Shown: positions 1-7,502 of the stretch, piece by piece
Position numbering within the stretch: the first letter of the stretch is position 1
How the letters are laid out: every line of letters starts with the position of its first letter
From: Leekyejoonella antrihumi
GTDB taxonomy: Bacteria > Actinomycetota > Actinomycetes > Actinomycetales > Dermatophilaceae
Assembly: GCF_007845645.1 (NCBI RefSeq)
Contig: NZ_VCQV01000004.1
Location: forward strand, 124,001-188,000
Direction of reading: 5' to 3'
DNA: 64,000 bases
Translations under genes and position numbers: made by a program
The notes under the pieces: model-generated
Databases searched by the model: none
What the model was told of the DNA's origin: nothing
Seen by the model: the letters and a program-made list of their open reading frames with translations, nothing else

Positions 1-914
1 CAGTGCGCTCCATCGCCCAGGACGACCGGTTGGCGGATCTGGTCGAACCCGCGGCGTAGGTACTCGGCCCTGACCTGACCGGCGAACTCGGGTGCGGGCG
101 CGAACGTGGAGATGTAGGACACCGATCCGGGGTCTTGCACGGGGTCGCCGGTGGCCGGGTCACGACCGGACTGGGTGAACAGGCAGCCGATCTTGACCTC
201 GCGGGTTCCGGGCCGTCCACCGTCTTTGCCGGCCCTGCCCGCACATTCGCGGGGCAGCATCGGGGCGCCCGTGCCGTCCATCACCAGGTAGCACAAGCCC
301 ATCCCGCCGGAGTCGTCGGCGGCGGGGACCGGGCGCGACGTAGCCGTGGCCGCGGCCTGTTCGGCGTTGATCAGCGCGCGGGCCCGGGCGCCCTGGGCTC
401 GGGTCGTCCGGGCGAGGGTGGAGGTCGAGGCCAGGTGAAGGCCGGTGACGGTGCCGATGAATTCGACGCTCTTGGCGTACGGCATCTCTGCCCCGGCGAG
501 GGCGGCCGCCCGCGCCAGGCCCGGCGACAAGCTCGTGCCGGTGATGCCGAGGCGGGTATCCAGCGGCGCGAACCCGGCCCGACACGTGCCGCAGTGGTAG
601 TAGCCGCGCGTCACGTCCACGCTGCCGAGCAGGGTGCGGACCGTCTTGGTGCGCCGGGCCACCAGCCGCCCGGCATGACCGGCGTCGGGGCAGTCGGCGC
701 GGGCCGGAGTATCCGAGCCGGCGAAGTCGATGACCCCGGCCACCGCGGCCAACCCGATTCGGGCCGCGCAGGTTTGCGCCGCCCGCTCGATCGCCTCCAG
801 CACGCCCGCTTCACCGCTTTCGGCGTCGCGCTGCAGCAGCCCTGCCGCGGTATGCACCAGGGCGCGGGCCTCGGCCGCGGCCAGCTGCGCGACCCGGTCG
901 GCCAGGACGGTCAG
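1..914 (-). CDS. ISKra4-family transposase, C-terminal part missing at window edge
   Basis: DDE-type transposase. The translated frame shows a YYHCGTC zinc-finger-like segment followed by a GFAPLD sequence, and further on the YLVMDGTGAPM block that carries the first catalytic Asp of the ISKra4 family. The end of the gene lies beyond the window. The start is uncertain: the frame opens after a stop at 944-942 and overlaps the end of the DUF6788 gene in another frame. Candidates are CTG at 914 beside a GGGAGG sequence, GTG at 857, or a -1 frameshift from the upstream gene, for which I see no canonical slippery heptamer in register. Confidence 0.85.
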   Translation of the reverse strand, partial: MTVLADRVAQLAAAEARALVHTAAGLLQRDAESGEAGVLEAIERAAQTCAARIGLAAVAGVIDFAGSDTPARADCPDAGHAGRLVARRTKTVRTLLGSVDVTRGYYHCGTCRAGFAPLDTRLGITGTSLSPGLARAAALAGAEMPYAKSVEFIGTVTGLHLASTSTLARTTRAQGARARALINAEQAAATATSRPVPAADDSGGMGLCYLVMDGTGAPMLPRECAGRAGKDGGRPGTREVKIGCLFTQSGRDPATGDPVQDPGSVSYISTFAPAPEFAGQVRAEYLRRGFDQIRQPVVLGDGAH

Positions 915-1342
915 TGCCTCCCGATCGTCGCAGGACCCCCTTTATTCCCGCTCGGCTCAGCGGGAGCAGCGCGTTTGCGGCGGCCTGCCGGCGGCCCGGT
1001 CTTCGCCTTGCACAACGCCTCGTTGATCTCCACGTAATCGGCGACCAGGTCCTCGAACTGGGCGTAGTTGTCCAGCTCGGCCCGGACCTGGTCGAGCTGC
1101 TCGACCGGGATGTACTGCCCCCGTGAGCCACCCGGTCCCTTGACCGTGCGCGTCCACAACCCGCGCGGGCCGTGCCCTTGCTCGCCCGGCCGGGCGCACC
1201 GGCAGCTCGCCTTCCCGCACTTGCGATAGCCGACCTGCAACGACCCGCGCCGAAACGCCGGTACCGCGCCGATCCGGTCCAGCGCCAGCGACCGCGCGGC
1301 CTCCAGCTCGCGGACGGTCATTGCCGAATAGTCCCTGCCCAT
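911..1342 (-). CDS. DUF6788 family protein of the ISKra4-type element
   Basis: A 143-residue protein that I recognise as the DUF6788 type found directly upstream of ISKra4-type transposases; its molecular role is not known. It starts MGRDYSAMTVRELEAA, has a short Cys cluster (CGKASCRCARPGEQGHGP) that may bind metal, a basic stretch with TRTVKGPGG, and a helical C-terminal half. ATG at 1342 is chosen because GGGAGGAC lies at the right distance upstream; an extension to 1402 would run through the palindrome at 1358-1382. Its stop overlaps the beginning of the transposase frame, which suggests translational coupling or frameshifting. Confidence 0.8.
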   Translation of the reverse strand: MGRDYSAMTVRELEAARSLALDRIGAVPAFRRGSLQVGYRKCGKASCRCARPGEQGHGPRGLWTRTVKGPGGSRGQYIPVEQLDQVRAELDNYAQFEDLVADYVEINEALCKAKTGPPAGRRKRAAPAEPSGNKGGPATIGRH

Positions 1343-1357
1343 CGCGTCCTCCCACAC

Positions 1358-1382
1358 TCTGATTATGTATACCACAATCAGA
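1358..1382 (-). promoter_or_regulatory. imperfect palindrome upstream of the DUF6788 gene
   Basis: TCTGATTATG and CACAATCAGA form 10-bp arms with one mismatch around a TATAC centre. It lies 16 bp before the ATG at 1342 and is AT-rich compared with its surroundings, so it may hold the promoter and an operator for the element's genes, or be part of the IS end. Confidence 0.45.
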
Positions 1383-1408
1383 CTATGGGTTGACCTGCAC
1401 AAACCTCG

Positions 1409-1636
1409 TCAACGACACGACCATGACTCACACCCGTGTGCGGCTGTCTGCGGCTCCCTCGGCAGGCAGAGCACGACGGCGATGTGCTCGACGGCCTCGA
1501 CGAGCGCTGAGCGTGCGGGCTCCTCGACCTGGTCGACGACGGCCGCGACGATATCGGCGGCCCGCCGTGCATGCGAGCGTGCGGTCGCAATGAGCGCGGC
1601 GTCTGCGGTGGTGAGGGTGGCTGTGGTGTCGGTCAT
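1409..1636 (-). CDS. small hypothetical protein (75 aa)
   Basis: Unrecognised small protein that starts MTDTTATLTTADAALIA and has an amphipathic helical middle rich in Ala, Val and Glu, then a Cys-containing tail. It has an AGGAG sequence eight bases before its ATG and high G/C at third positions over the first 60 codons, both of which support real coding. It is divergent from the thioredoxin/NHL gene with only 24 bp between the two start codons, so the promoters overlap. No function is proposed. Confidence 0.5.
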   Translation of the reverse strand: MTDTTATLTTADAALIATARSHARRAADIVAAVVDQVEEPARSALVEAVEHIAVVLCLPREPQTAAHGCESWSCR

Positions 1637-1660
1637 GGTGAGGACTCCTAATCTGGGGTT

Positions 1661-3499
1661 ATGGCTAGTGACAGACGCCCTCGTGTGCGTGCTCCTGAAC
1701 TCTCCGGCCGTGGCTGGCTAAACACCGGTGGCCAGGACATCGCGCTGAAGGACCTGCGCGGCAAGGTCGTCGTCCTCGACTTCTGGACCTTCTGCTGCGT
1801 GAACTGTCTACATGTGCTCGACGAGCTGCGTGAGCTGGAGGCCGAGTTCACCGACAGCCTGGTCCTGGTCGGGGTGCACTCGCCCAAGTTCGAGCACGAG
1901 GCCGACCCGGTGGCCCTCGAGGCCGCGGTGGAGCGGTATGCCGTGCACCACGCCGTCCTCGACGACCCCGAACTGGTGACGTGGCAGGCCTACACCGCAC
2001 GGGCCTGGCCGACGCTGGTCGTGATCGACCCGGAAGGCTACATCGTCGCCCAGCTGGCCGGCGAGGGTCATGCGCACGGCCTCACCGTGCTGGTGCGTGA
2101 GATGCTCGAGGAGCACCGGACGAAGGGGACACTGCGCACGGGTGACGCCCCCTATGTGCCGCCGCAGCCGGCGGAGACCGCGCTGCGCTTCCCCGGCAAG
2201 GTCGCTGCTCTGTCGGACGGCTCGTTCATCGTCTCGGACACCGCCCATCACCAGGTGGTGCGCTTGGAGGCCGACCTGACCACCGAGCGCGAGCGCTTCG
2301 GTGGTGCGGGTGAGTTCAACGAACCGCAGGGTGTGCTGGTGCTGCCGGATCCGGTGGCGCAACGGGTCGGGTATGACGTGGTGGTGGCGGACAGCGTGCA
2401 CCACCAGGTCAAGGGAATCCGGCTGGGCGACGGGAGCATTCGCACGCTTGCGGGCACCGGCCAGCAGCTGCGCGAACGGTCCGGCAGTGGTGCGGCACTC
2501 GCTCAGGACCTGTCGACGCCCTGGGATGTGGCCTGGTGGATCGACCGGGTAGTGATCGCCATGGCCGGAACCCATCAGATCTGGGCCCTGCACCTTGGGC
2601 TGGATCCGGCGGAGAACACCGTCGCGGTCCTGGCCGGCACCTCGAGCGAGGGGATCCGTGATGGCGTCGCCCACGAGGCCTGGTTCGCCCAGCCCTCCGG
2701 CCTCGCCGTGTCCCCGGATGGTGTGCGGCTCTGGGTCGCCGACTCGGAAGCAAGCGCACTGCGGTCGATCATGTTGACAAACAGCGGTTTCGAGGTGAAG
2801 ACGCACATCGGGCAAGGACTCTTCGAGTTCGGGCACCGGGATGGCAGCGGGCCCGAGGCGTTGATGCAGCATCCCCTCGGCGTGGTCCCGCTGCCGGATG
2901 GCTCCGTCGCCCTGACCGACACCTATAACGGCGCGATCCGACGCTATGACCCAGCCAAGGATGAGGTCAGCACCCTGGTGACCGACCTCGCGGAACCCAG
3001 TGGTGCGTGCGTCGAGCATGACGGCGAAGAGGCGCGCCTGGTCGTCGTCGAGTCCGCGGCGCACCGTGTCACTCGTGTCGGCATACCGGCCGACGCGCAG
3101 AAGGTGGATGGCCCTGCTCACCAGACGCACCGGCGCCCGACGGAGCTCGCGGCCGGGCAGGTCACGTTGAGTGTGGCGTTCGAGCCTCCGACCGGCCAGA
3201 AGCTGGATCTGCGGTATGGCGACCCGACTCAGCTGATGGTCTCGTCCACGCCGGACGCGTTCTTGCGGGATGGCGGTGGCACTGCGACCGGCCTGCAACG
3301 GCAGCTGCAGCTGGACCCCGCTGTGGGATCGGGCATCCTGCACGTGTCCGTGCGAGCCGCAGCCTGTGACGGTGATCCGGTCAGCGGTGAGGTGCCGGAG
3401 CACGCGGCCTGCCACCTATACCAGCAGGACTGGGGGATCCCGGTCGTCCTCGCGGACGGCGCGCCGGCCGAGCTCACTCTCGACCTGCGCGGCCTCTGA
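1661..3499 (+). CDS. thioredoxin-like domain and NHL repeat protein
   Basis: A 612-residue protein of the bacterial NHLRC2-like type. Residues about 15-165 form a TlpA/AhpC-like thioredoxin fold with a FWTFCCVNCLHVL active site (CCVNC in place of the classic CGPC). The remainder contains several NHL beta-propeller repeats (for example GEFNEPQGVLVLPDP and QHPLGVVPLPDGSVALTDT) and a C-terminal beta-rich domain. There is no signal peptide, so it should be cytoplasmic. The likely role is thiol-redox chemistry coupled to a protein-interaction propeller; the substrate is unknown. Length and domain order are normal for the family. It converges on the fadE5-like gene beyond the R1 repeat and the IS. 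Confidence 0.9.
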   Translation: MASDRRPRVRAPELSGRGWLNTGGQDIALKDLRGKVVVLDFWTFCCVNCLHVLDELRELEAEFTDSLVLVGVHSPKFEHEADPVALEAAVERYAVHHAVLDDPELVTWQAYTARAWPTLVVIDPEGYIVAQLAGEGHAHGLTVLVREMLEEHRTKGTLRTGDAPYVPPQPAETALRFPGKVAALSDGSFIVSDTAHHQVVRLEADLTTERERFGGAGEFNEPQGVLVLPDPVAQRVGYDVVVADSVHHQVKGIRLGDGSIRTLAGTGQQLRERSGSGAALAQDLSTPWDVAWWIDRVVIAMAGTHQIWALHLGLDPAENTVAVLAGTSSEGIRDGVAHEAWFAQPSGLAVSPDGVRLWVADSEASALRSIMLTNSGFEVKTHIGQGLFEFGHRDGSGPEALMQHPLGVVPLPDGSVALTDTYNGAIRRYDPAKDEVSTLVTDLAEPSGACVEHDGEEARLVVVESAAHRVTRVGIPADAQKVDGPAHQTHRRPTELAAGQVTLSVAFEPPTGQKLDLRYGDPTQLMVSSTPDAFLRDGGGTATGLQRQLQLDPAVGSGILHVSVRAAACDGDPVSGEVPEHAACHLYQQDWGIPVVLADGAPAELTLDLRGL

Positions 3500-3532
3500 C
3501 CCAGACCCAACCCGCCGAGTGGAGTAGGTAGC

Positions 3533-3567
3533 CGCCCAGTGGAGCACATACAAGTGCTTCACTCGAG
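3533..3567 (+). repeat. left copy of 35-bp duplication flanking the IS481-type element
   Basis: Abuts the TGT end of the IS. It matches 5003-5037 at 34 of 35 positions; the left copy reads GTGCTTCAC where the right copy and the R1 consensus read GTGCTCCAC. It starts and ends exactly with the element, as a target-site duplication would. Confidence 0.8.
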
Positions 3568-5002
3568 TGTCTTGTCTCAGGAGATGGGTGACAGTTCTGT
3601 ATCGGGACTTCGGTAACACTTGATGTCTCAGGACATGGGTGACGCTTCTCCGGTGGTGCTCTCGGGGGTGGTGTCCTGGTCGGCGAGGAAGCCTCGGGGT
3701 TTGCCGTTGCCGACGAATCCAGTCCGGAGTCCGGGCCGTTCGTGGGTGATGATCTCGGTGCCGTGCTGGTCGAAGAACCAGATCCTGTGGTCGTCCCAGA
3801 TGATGTGCGCGGGTTGGTCGACGTACTGCTGGCCGAGCTGGTAGCGGACACCCTCGATCTGGACCTGACCGTTGCGGTACACGGTGCGGGTCGCCTCACC
3901 GGTGGGTGTGCGCCGGGAGCGGCGGGCCGGTAGAGCGGACTCGTCGACGGGCAGCGGAGGCCGTGGGGGCTCGGCCTTGGGTGTGGCGTCCCACGACTGC
4001 CGCGGGGTGATCCGGCCGGGGAGTCCTTGGTGGGGACGCTGGGTGTTGTAGATGACGTCGAACTGGTCGACCAGTTCTTGCAATTCGGTGATCGACGCGG
4101 CGAGCGGCTGCTTGTCCAGCCACCGGAACAGGGTCTGGTGGAACCGCTCGTTCTTGCCCTGCGTGGTCGGCTTGTACGGCTTGCCGGTGATCGCCTCGAC
4201 ACCCAGGCTGGTCACGTAGGTGACCAGCTGCCCGGTAAACCCGCGACGGGTCGGGTTCAGCGCGAGCCCGTTGTCGGTCAACAGGCGTTGCGGAACGCCG
4301 TGCGCGGCGATGCCCTGGGTGACCACCGCCAGCGCGCCCTCGGACGTCTCACCGTCGGCGACGTGCGAGGCGACCGCGTACCGGGAGTGATCGTCTTGCA
4401 GCTGGAAGATCACGCACTTGCGGCCCCTGGTCAGTACGTACTCGGTCGCGTCCAGCTGCCAGCACGCGTTCGGCGCCGGGTACACGAACCGGCGCCACGC
4501 CGCACGAGGCCTCTTACGCGGCTCGAGGCGGGCGACGCCGGCCTCCCGGAAGATCCGCGCCAACGACGGAACCGACGGCGGCTGCAACCCCATCGCCTTC
4601 ATCTTCTCGAACACGCTGATCGGGCCCTGGTCCAGCCCGGAGGACTCCAGCGCGGCACGCACCCCGATCGCCTGCGCCTTGACCTCCTCGGGGATCCGGG
4701 TCGGGCTGGTATTCGGGCGGCGGGACCGAGGTTCGAGCACCGCAGCCGGACCCTCCTCCCGCGCCCGAGCGAGCAGCGAGTACAACGTCTTCCGCGAGAT
4801 GCCATGCTCGAGACAGAACGTGGTCACCGCACCACGTGGGGCATCGTCAGGCCATGACGAGATCGCGAGACGGACGGCAGGATCGACAGGCTCATTTTTC
4901 TTCACCGGCCAATCTCACCCGGAGAAGTGTCACCACCAAACCACCCCGAAGTGTCACCGATGTCCCGATACAGAACTGTCACCGATGTCCTGCGACATAA
5001 CA
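3568..5002 (-). mobile_element. IS481-type insertion sequence, 1435 bp, apparently complete
   Basis: The ends are TGTCTTGTCTCAGG on the left and, read inward from the right, TGTTATGTCGCAGG. They continue as a long imperfect inverted repeat of about 54 bp containing GGTGACAGTTCTGTATCGGG on both sides. TGT...ACA termini and sub-terminal ATGGGTGACA/ATCGGTGACA motifs are typical of IS481-like elements. One intact transposase gene fills it. The element is flanked by a 35-bp direct duplication of part of an R1 repeat. Confidence 0.88.
3628..4905 (-). CDS. IS481-family transposase
   Basis: A 425-residue DDE integrase-type transposase. An N-terminal helix-turn-helix region (GAVTTFCLEHGISRKTLYSL) is followed by the rve core with WQLDATEY (first Asp), LLTDNGLA (second Asp) and TTQGKNERFHQTL (Glu). 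The C-terminal 110 residues form a tail containing GVRYQLGQQYVDQPAHI and ending in a hydrophilic segment. It is longer than many IS481 transposases (300-400 residues). The gene is intact, so the copy could be active. ATG at 4905 sits just inside the right inverted repeat. Confidence 0.93.
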   Translation of the reverse strand: MKKNEPVDPAVRLAISSWPDDAPRGAVTTFCLEHGISRKTLYSLLARAREEGPAAVLEPRSRRPNTSPTRIPEEVKAQAIGVRAALESSGLDQGPISVFEKMKAMGLQPPSVPSLARIFREAGVARLEPRKRPRAAWRRFVYPAPNACWQLDATEYVLTRGRKCVIFQLQDDHSRYAVASHVADGETSEGALAVVTQGIAAHGVPQRLLTDNGLALNPTRRGFTGQLVTYVTSLGVEAITGKPYKPTTQGKNERFHQTLFRWLDKQPLAASITELQELVDQFDVIYNTQRPHQGLPGRITPRQSWDATPKAEPPRPPLPVDESALPARRSRRTPTGEATRTVYRNGQVQIEGVRYQLGQQYVDQPAHIIWDDHRIWFFDQHGTEIITHERPGLRTGFVGNGKPRGFLADQDTTPESTTGEASPMS

Positions 5003-5037
5003 CGCCCAGTGGAGCACATACAAGTGCTCCACTCGAG
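5003..5037 (+). repeat. right copy of 35-bp duplication flanking the IS481-type element
   Basis: Abuts the ACA end of the IS and repeats 3533-3567 with one substitution. It contains the inner palindrome of the R1 repeat. Together the copies look like a target-site duplication much longer than the 4-15 bp usual for IS481. Confidence 0.8.
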
Positions 5038-5065
5038 CGATAAGTGCTCCACTCGGCGGAATGGG

Positions 5066-6922
5066 TCAGAAGGCTTCTTCGGGCAGGTCCATCAGTGAGC
5101 CGTCGGTGTTCTCGATGATCGCGCGATCGGCCGTCAGGCGCGGCAGCACGGTGGAGGTGAAGAACTTCGCCGCGGCGACCTTGCCCTGGTAGAACGCCTC
5201 GTCCTTGCCGGTGTCACCGGCGTCGAGGCGCGCCTGGGCGACCTCGGCCTGGCGGACCAGCAGCCAGCCGATGACCAGGTCACCGGCGGCGAGCAGGAAG
5301 CGCGTGGCGCCCAGCCCGACCTGGTAGATCGCCTCGGGCTCACCCTGGAAGGCGGCCATGGCCGTCATGCCGAGCTTCTCGAGCATGCCCTGAACGTCCT
5401 CGACGCCCTGGCCGAGCAGTGCCCGCTCGGCCTGCAGCTTGTCGTCGCCCGCGCCGCCCTTGACGGTCTGCAGCATCTGCTCGGCGAGTGCACCGATCGC
5501 CGCGAACTGGTCCTTGACGATCTTGCGGAAGAAGAAGTCCTGCGCCTGGATCGCTGTCGTGCCCTCGTAGAGCGTGTCGATCTTGGCATCGCGGACGTAC
5601 TGCTCGATCGGGTAGTCCTGCAGGAAGCCCGAACCGCCGAACGTCTGCAGCGACTCGGTGCCCAGCAGCACCCACGCGCGCTCGGAACCCACACCCTTGA
5701 CGATGGGCAGCAGCAGGTCGTTCAGCTTGCTGGCCATGATCGCAGCGCTGCCCTCCGCAGCCTTCTCGTTGCCGGTCGCCAGGAACTCCTGGTCGACGAT
5801 GTCCTGCTGGGTTGCCGTGAAGAGCACGAGTGCGCGCAGACCCTCGGCGTAGGCCTTCTGCAGCATCAGCGAGCGGCGCACGTCGGGATGGTGGGTGATG
5901 GTGACTCGCGGAGCATCCTTGGCGGTCTGGGTCATGTCGGAGCCCTGGACCCGCTGCTTGGCGTAGTCCAACGCGTTGAGATAGCCGGTGGACAGAGTGG
6001 CAATCGCCTTGGTGCCCACCAACATCCGAGCGTGCTCGATGACCCGGAACATCTGCGCGATGCCGTTGTGCACGTCGCCCATGAGGGTGCCGACCGCGGG
6101 CTCCTTGTCGCCGAACGTCAGCTCGCAGGTCGTGGAGACCTTCAGGCCCATCTTGTGCTCGACATTGGTGACGTAGGCGCCGTTGCGCGCGCCGAGTTCA
6201 CCGGTCTCCAGGTCCACCTGGTACTTCGGCACAACGAAGAGAGACAGCCCCTTGGTGCCTGGGCCGCCGCCCTCGGGCCGGGCGAGCACGAAGTGAACGA
6301 TGTTGTCGACCATGTCGGACTCGGCAGAGGTGATGAAGCGCTTGACGCCCTTGACGTTCCAGGTGCCGTCGTCATTCTGAGTGGCATTGGTGCGGCCGGC
6401 CCCGACGTCCGAGCCGGCATCCGGCTCAGTGAGCACCATTGTGCAGTGCCAGCCCTTCTCGGTGATCCAGCGGGCGAGCTTCTTCTGGTCGTCGTTGCCC
6501 AGCAGGTAGAGCAGCTTGGCAAAGGAGTAGCTCGCGGCATACATCGCGATGGCCGGATTCGCGCCCAGCACCATCTCGTTGAGTGCCCACTTCAGCGATG
6601 GCGGCACAACAGTGCCGTCCAGCTCGCCGGGGACGTCGACGGCCCAGAAGCCGGACTCCTGGTAGGCGGCGTAGGACTTCTTGAAGGCTTCGGGGATCTG
6701 CACCGAGGTGGTAGCGGGGTCGTAGACCGGGGGGTTGAGGTCGCCCTCTTCGAAGGACGCAGCCAGATCGTTCTCCGCCAGCACGCTGACCTGCTTCAGC
6801 ATCTCGCGTGCAGTGTCTGCATCGACCTCGTCGTATGCACCGTGGCCCAGCACGTCCTGCCGGCCGAACACCTCGAAGAGGTTGAACTCGATGTCGCGGA
6901 CGTTGCTCTTGTAGTGACTCAT
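5066..6922 (-). CDS. acyl-CoA dehydrogenase, FadE5 type
   Basis: A 618-residue FAD-dependent acyl-CoA dehydrogenase for the first step of fatty-acid beta-oxidation. It resembles mycobacterial FadE5 from the start ([20 protein letters not shown]) to the end (MDLPEEAF). Visible blocks are [18 protein letters not shown] (acyl-CoA/FAD contact), [30 protein letters not shown] and the [15 protein letters not shown] segment with the catalytic Glu. The extra C-terminal domain of about 130 residues is normal for this long subfamily. The ATG at 6922 is chosen from family similarity and the GGAGGAACCT ribosome site; the frame stays open upstream to a GTG at 7198 through sequence that includes the operator candidate. 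Confidence 0.94.
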   Translation of the reverse strand: MSHYKSNVRDIEFNLFEVFGRQDVLGHGAYDEVDADTAREMLKQVSVLAENDLAASFEEGDLNPPVYDPATTSVQIPEAFKKSYAAYQESGFWAVDVPGELDGTVVPPSLKWALNEMVLGANPAIAMYAASYSFAKLLYLLGNDDQKKLARWITEKGWHCTMVLTEPDAGSDVGAGRTNATQNDDGTWNVKGVKRFITSAESDMVDNIVHFVLARPEGGGPGTKGLSLFVVPKYQVDLETGELGARNGAYVTNVEHKMGLKVSTTCELTFGDKEPAVGTLMGDVHNGIAQMFRVIEHARMLVGTKAIATLSTGYLNALDYAKQRVQGSDMTQTAKDAPRVTITHHPDVRRSLMLQKAYAEGLRALVLFTATQQDIVDQEFLATGNEKAAEGSAAIMASKLNDLLLPIVKGVGSERAWVLLGTESLQTFGGSGFLQDYPIEQYVRDAKIDTLYEGTTAIQAQDFFFRKIVKDQFAAIGALAEQMLQTVKGGAGDDKLQAERALLGQGVEDVQGMLEKLGMTAMAAFQGEPEAIYQVGLGATRFLLAAGDLVIGWLLVRQAEVAQARLDAGDTGKDEAFYQGKVAAAKFFTSTVLPRLTADRAIIENTDGSLMDLPEEAF

Positions 6923-6940
6923 AGGTTCCTCCACCCGCTT

Positions 6941-6956
6941 GTTACTCACCAGTAAC
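6941..6956 (-). promoter_or_regulatory. 16-bp perfect palindrome upstream of the fadE5-like gene
   Basis: GTTACTGGTGAGTAAC consists of perfect 6-bp arms around GGTG, placed about 19 bp before the ATG. The TTACT-N4-AGTAA form resembles TetR/FadR-type operators of fatty-acid degradation genes in Actinobacteria. Which regulator binds is unknown. A second sequence nearby (AACTGGGAGGTAACT on the plus strand) shares one half-site. Confidence 0.5.
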
Positions 6957-7064
6957 ACCATTGTCCTACTAGGGGGTAGTTCTACGCAACTGGGAGGTAA
7001 CTTTTGTTCGAAGGACCCTGCGGCGAGAATGGCAGAGGTGTTCCTGGCGAGAGGATGAAGCAGC

Positions 7065-7488
7065 ATGAACGGACCCACGCGGTCTGAGGTGCATGAGTCG
7101 GGCAGCTTGCTGCACGGGACCCAAGCGGACCTGGCGGTCGGTGACTTGCTGTACCCGGCCACATCTCGAACTTCGAGGCCTGGCGAGTCATGAACCACGT
7201 CTACGTGACCGAAACGCTTGACGCTGAGGCATGGGGGCTGAGCTTGCGATCGGCAAGAGGTCCGGGCGCATCGATGTTGTGGAGCCTACCGGCGCGTTTG
7301 AGGACGACGCCAATGTGACCGACAAGAAGTTTCCCGGCAATCCCACTCGCTCCTGTCGCACGCTCGAGCCCGTCCGTGTCGTCGGTGAGCTCGTGGGCTG
7401 GGCAGGCCACTCCCCCGAGCAGCTGCGGGTCATGAAGGATGGCCTGGCCGGCCTCAAACGACGAGGGATGGCCGTGATCTACGACTGA
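7065..7488 (+). pseudogene. arr: rifampin ADP-ribosyltransferase (arr) with two frameshifts
   Basis: Arr inactivates rifamycins by ADP-ribosylation from NAD. Three frames together restore one Arr-like protein: [20 protein letters not shown] (from ATG 7065), then [20 protein letters not shown] in a second frame (about 7156-7225), then [13 protein letters not shown]...FEDDANVTDKKFPGNPTRS in a third frame (from 7231 to the stop). The MNHVYVTE and FEDDxNxTDKKFPGNPT blocks are Arr hallmarks. Both junctions fit a one-base loss (or two-base gain). No single frame encodes the enzyme, so it is probably inactive unless the sequence has errors. A 3' fragment of 85 codons is still open. Confidence 0.85.
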
Positions 7489-7502
7489 CCCGGCCCCTGC
7501 CC

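Larger units (their letters stand above)
1..1382 (-). mobile_element. ISKra4-family insertion sequence, cut by left window edge
   Basis: Two overlapping minus-strand genes, a DUF6788 protein followed by an ISKra4-type transposase, form the usual gene pair of this IS type. The transposase runs off the left edge, so one end of the element is outside the window. The other boundary is not resolved. The inverted repeat at 1358-1382 is the last structured DNA before the next gene and may be operator or terminal sequence. No target duplication can be tested. Confidence 0.7.
3512..5059. repeat. R1 nested palindromic repeat, copy A (split by IS481-type element)
   Basis: Left part 3512-3567 and right part 5003-5059 belong to one repeat split by the IS. 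Outer arms are CCGCCGAGTGGAG (3512-3524) and CTCCACTCGGCGG (5047-5059). The inner arms, CGCCCAGTGGAGCAC and GTGCTCCACTCGAG, occur on both sides of the IS because the segment is duplicated. Removing the IS and one duplicate gives a 78-bp element with the same layout as copies B (38140-38220) and C (60044-60113). It lies between convergent genes and could act as a bidirectional terminator. Confidence 0.75.

Noticed and set aside
937-943. AAAGGGG as a -1 frameshift site between DUF6788 and transposase
   Set aside because: The heptamer is not in the correct register with the DUF6788 frame (codons AAA GGG GGT).
135-1037. Long plus-strand open frame (about 300 codons) at the left end
   Set aside because: It is antisense to the ISKra4 transposase and DUF6788 genes; its Arg/Gly/Ala-rich translation has no family features.
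1808-3415. 535-codon minus-strand open frame
   Set aside because: Antisense shadow of the thioredoxin/NHL gene in GC-rich DNA; no domains and no ribosome site.
5888-6955. 355-codon plus-strand open frame
   Set aside because: Antisense of the fadE5-like gene, whose protein matches its family over full length.
7231-7488. Intact 85-residue protein
   Set aside because: It is the C-terminal third of Arr; upstream frames continue the same protein, so it is treated as part of a pseudogene.
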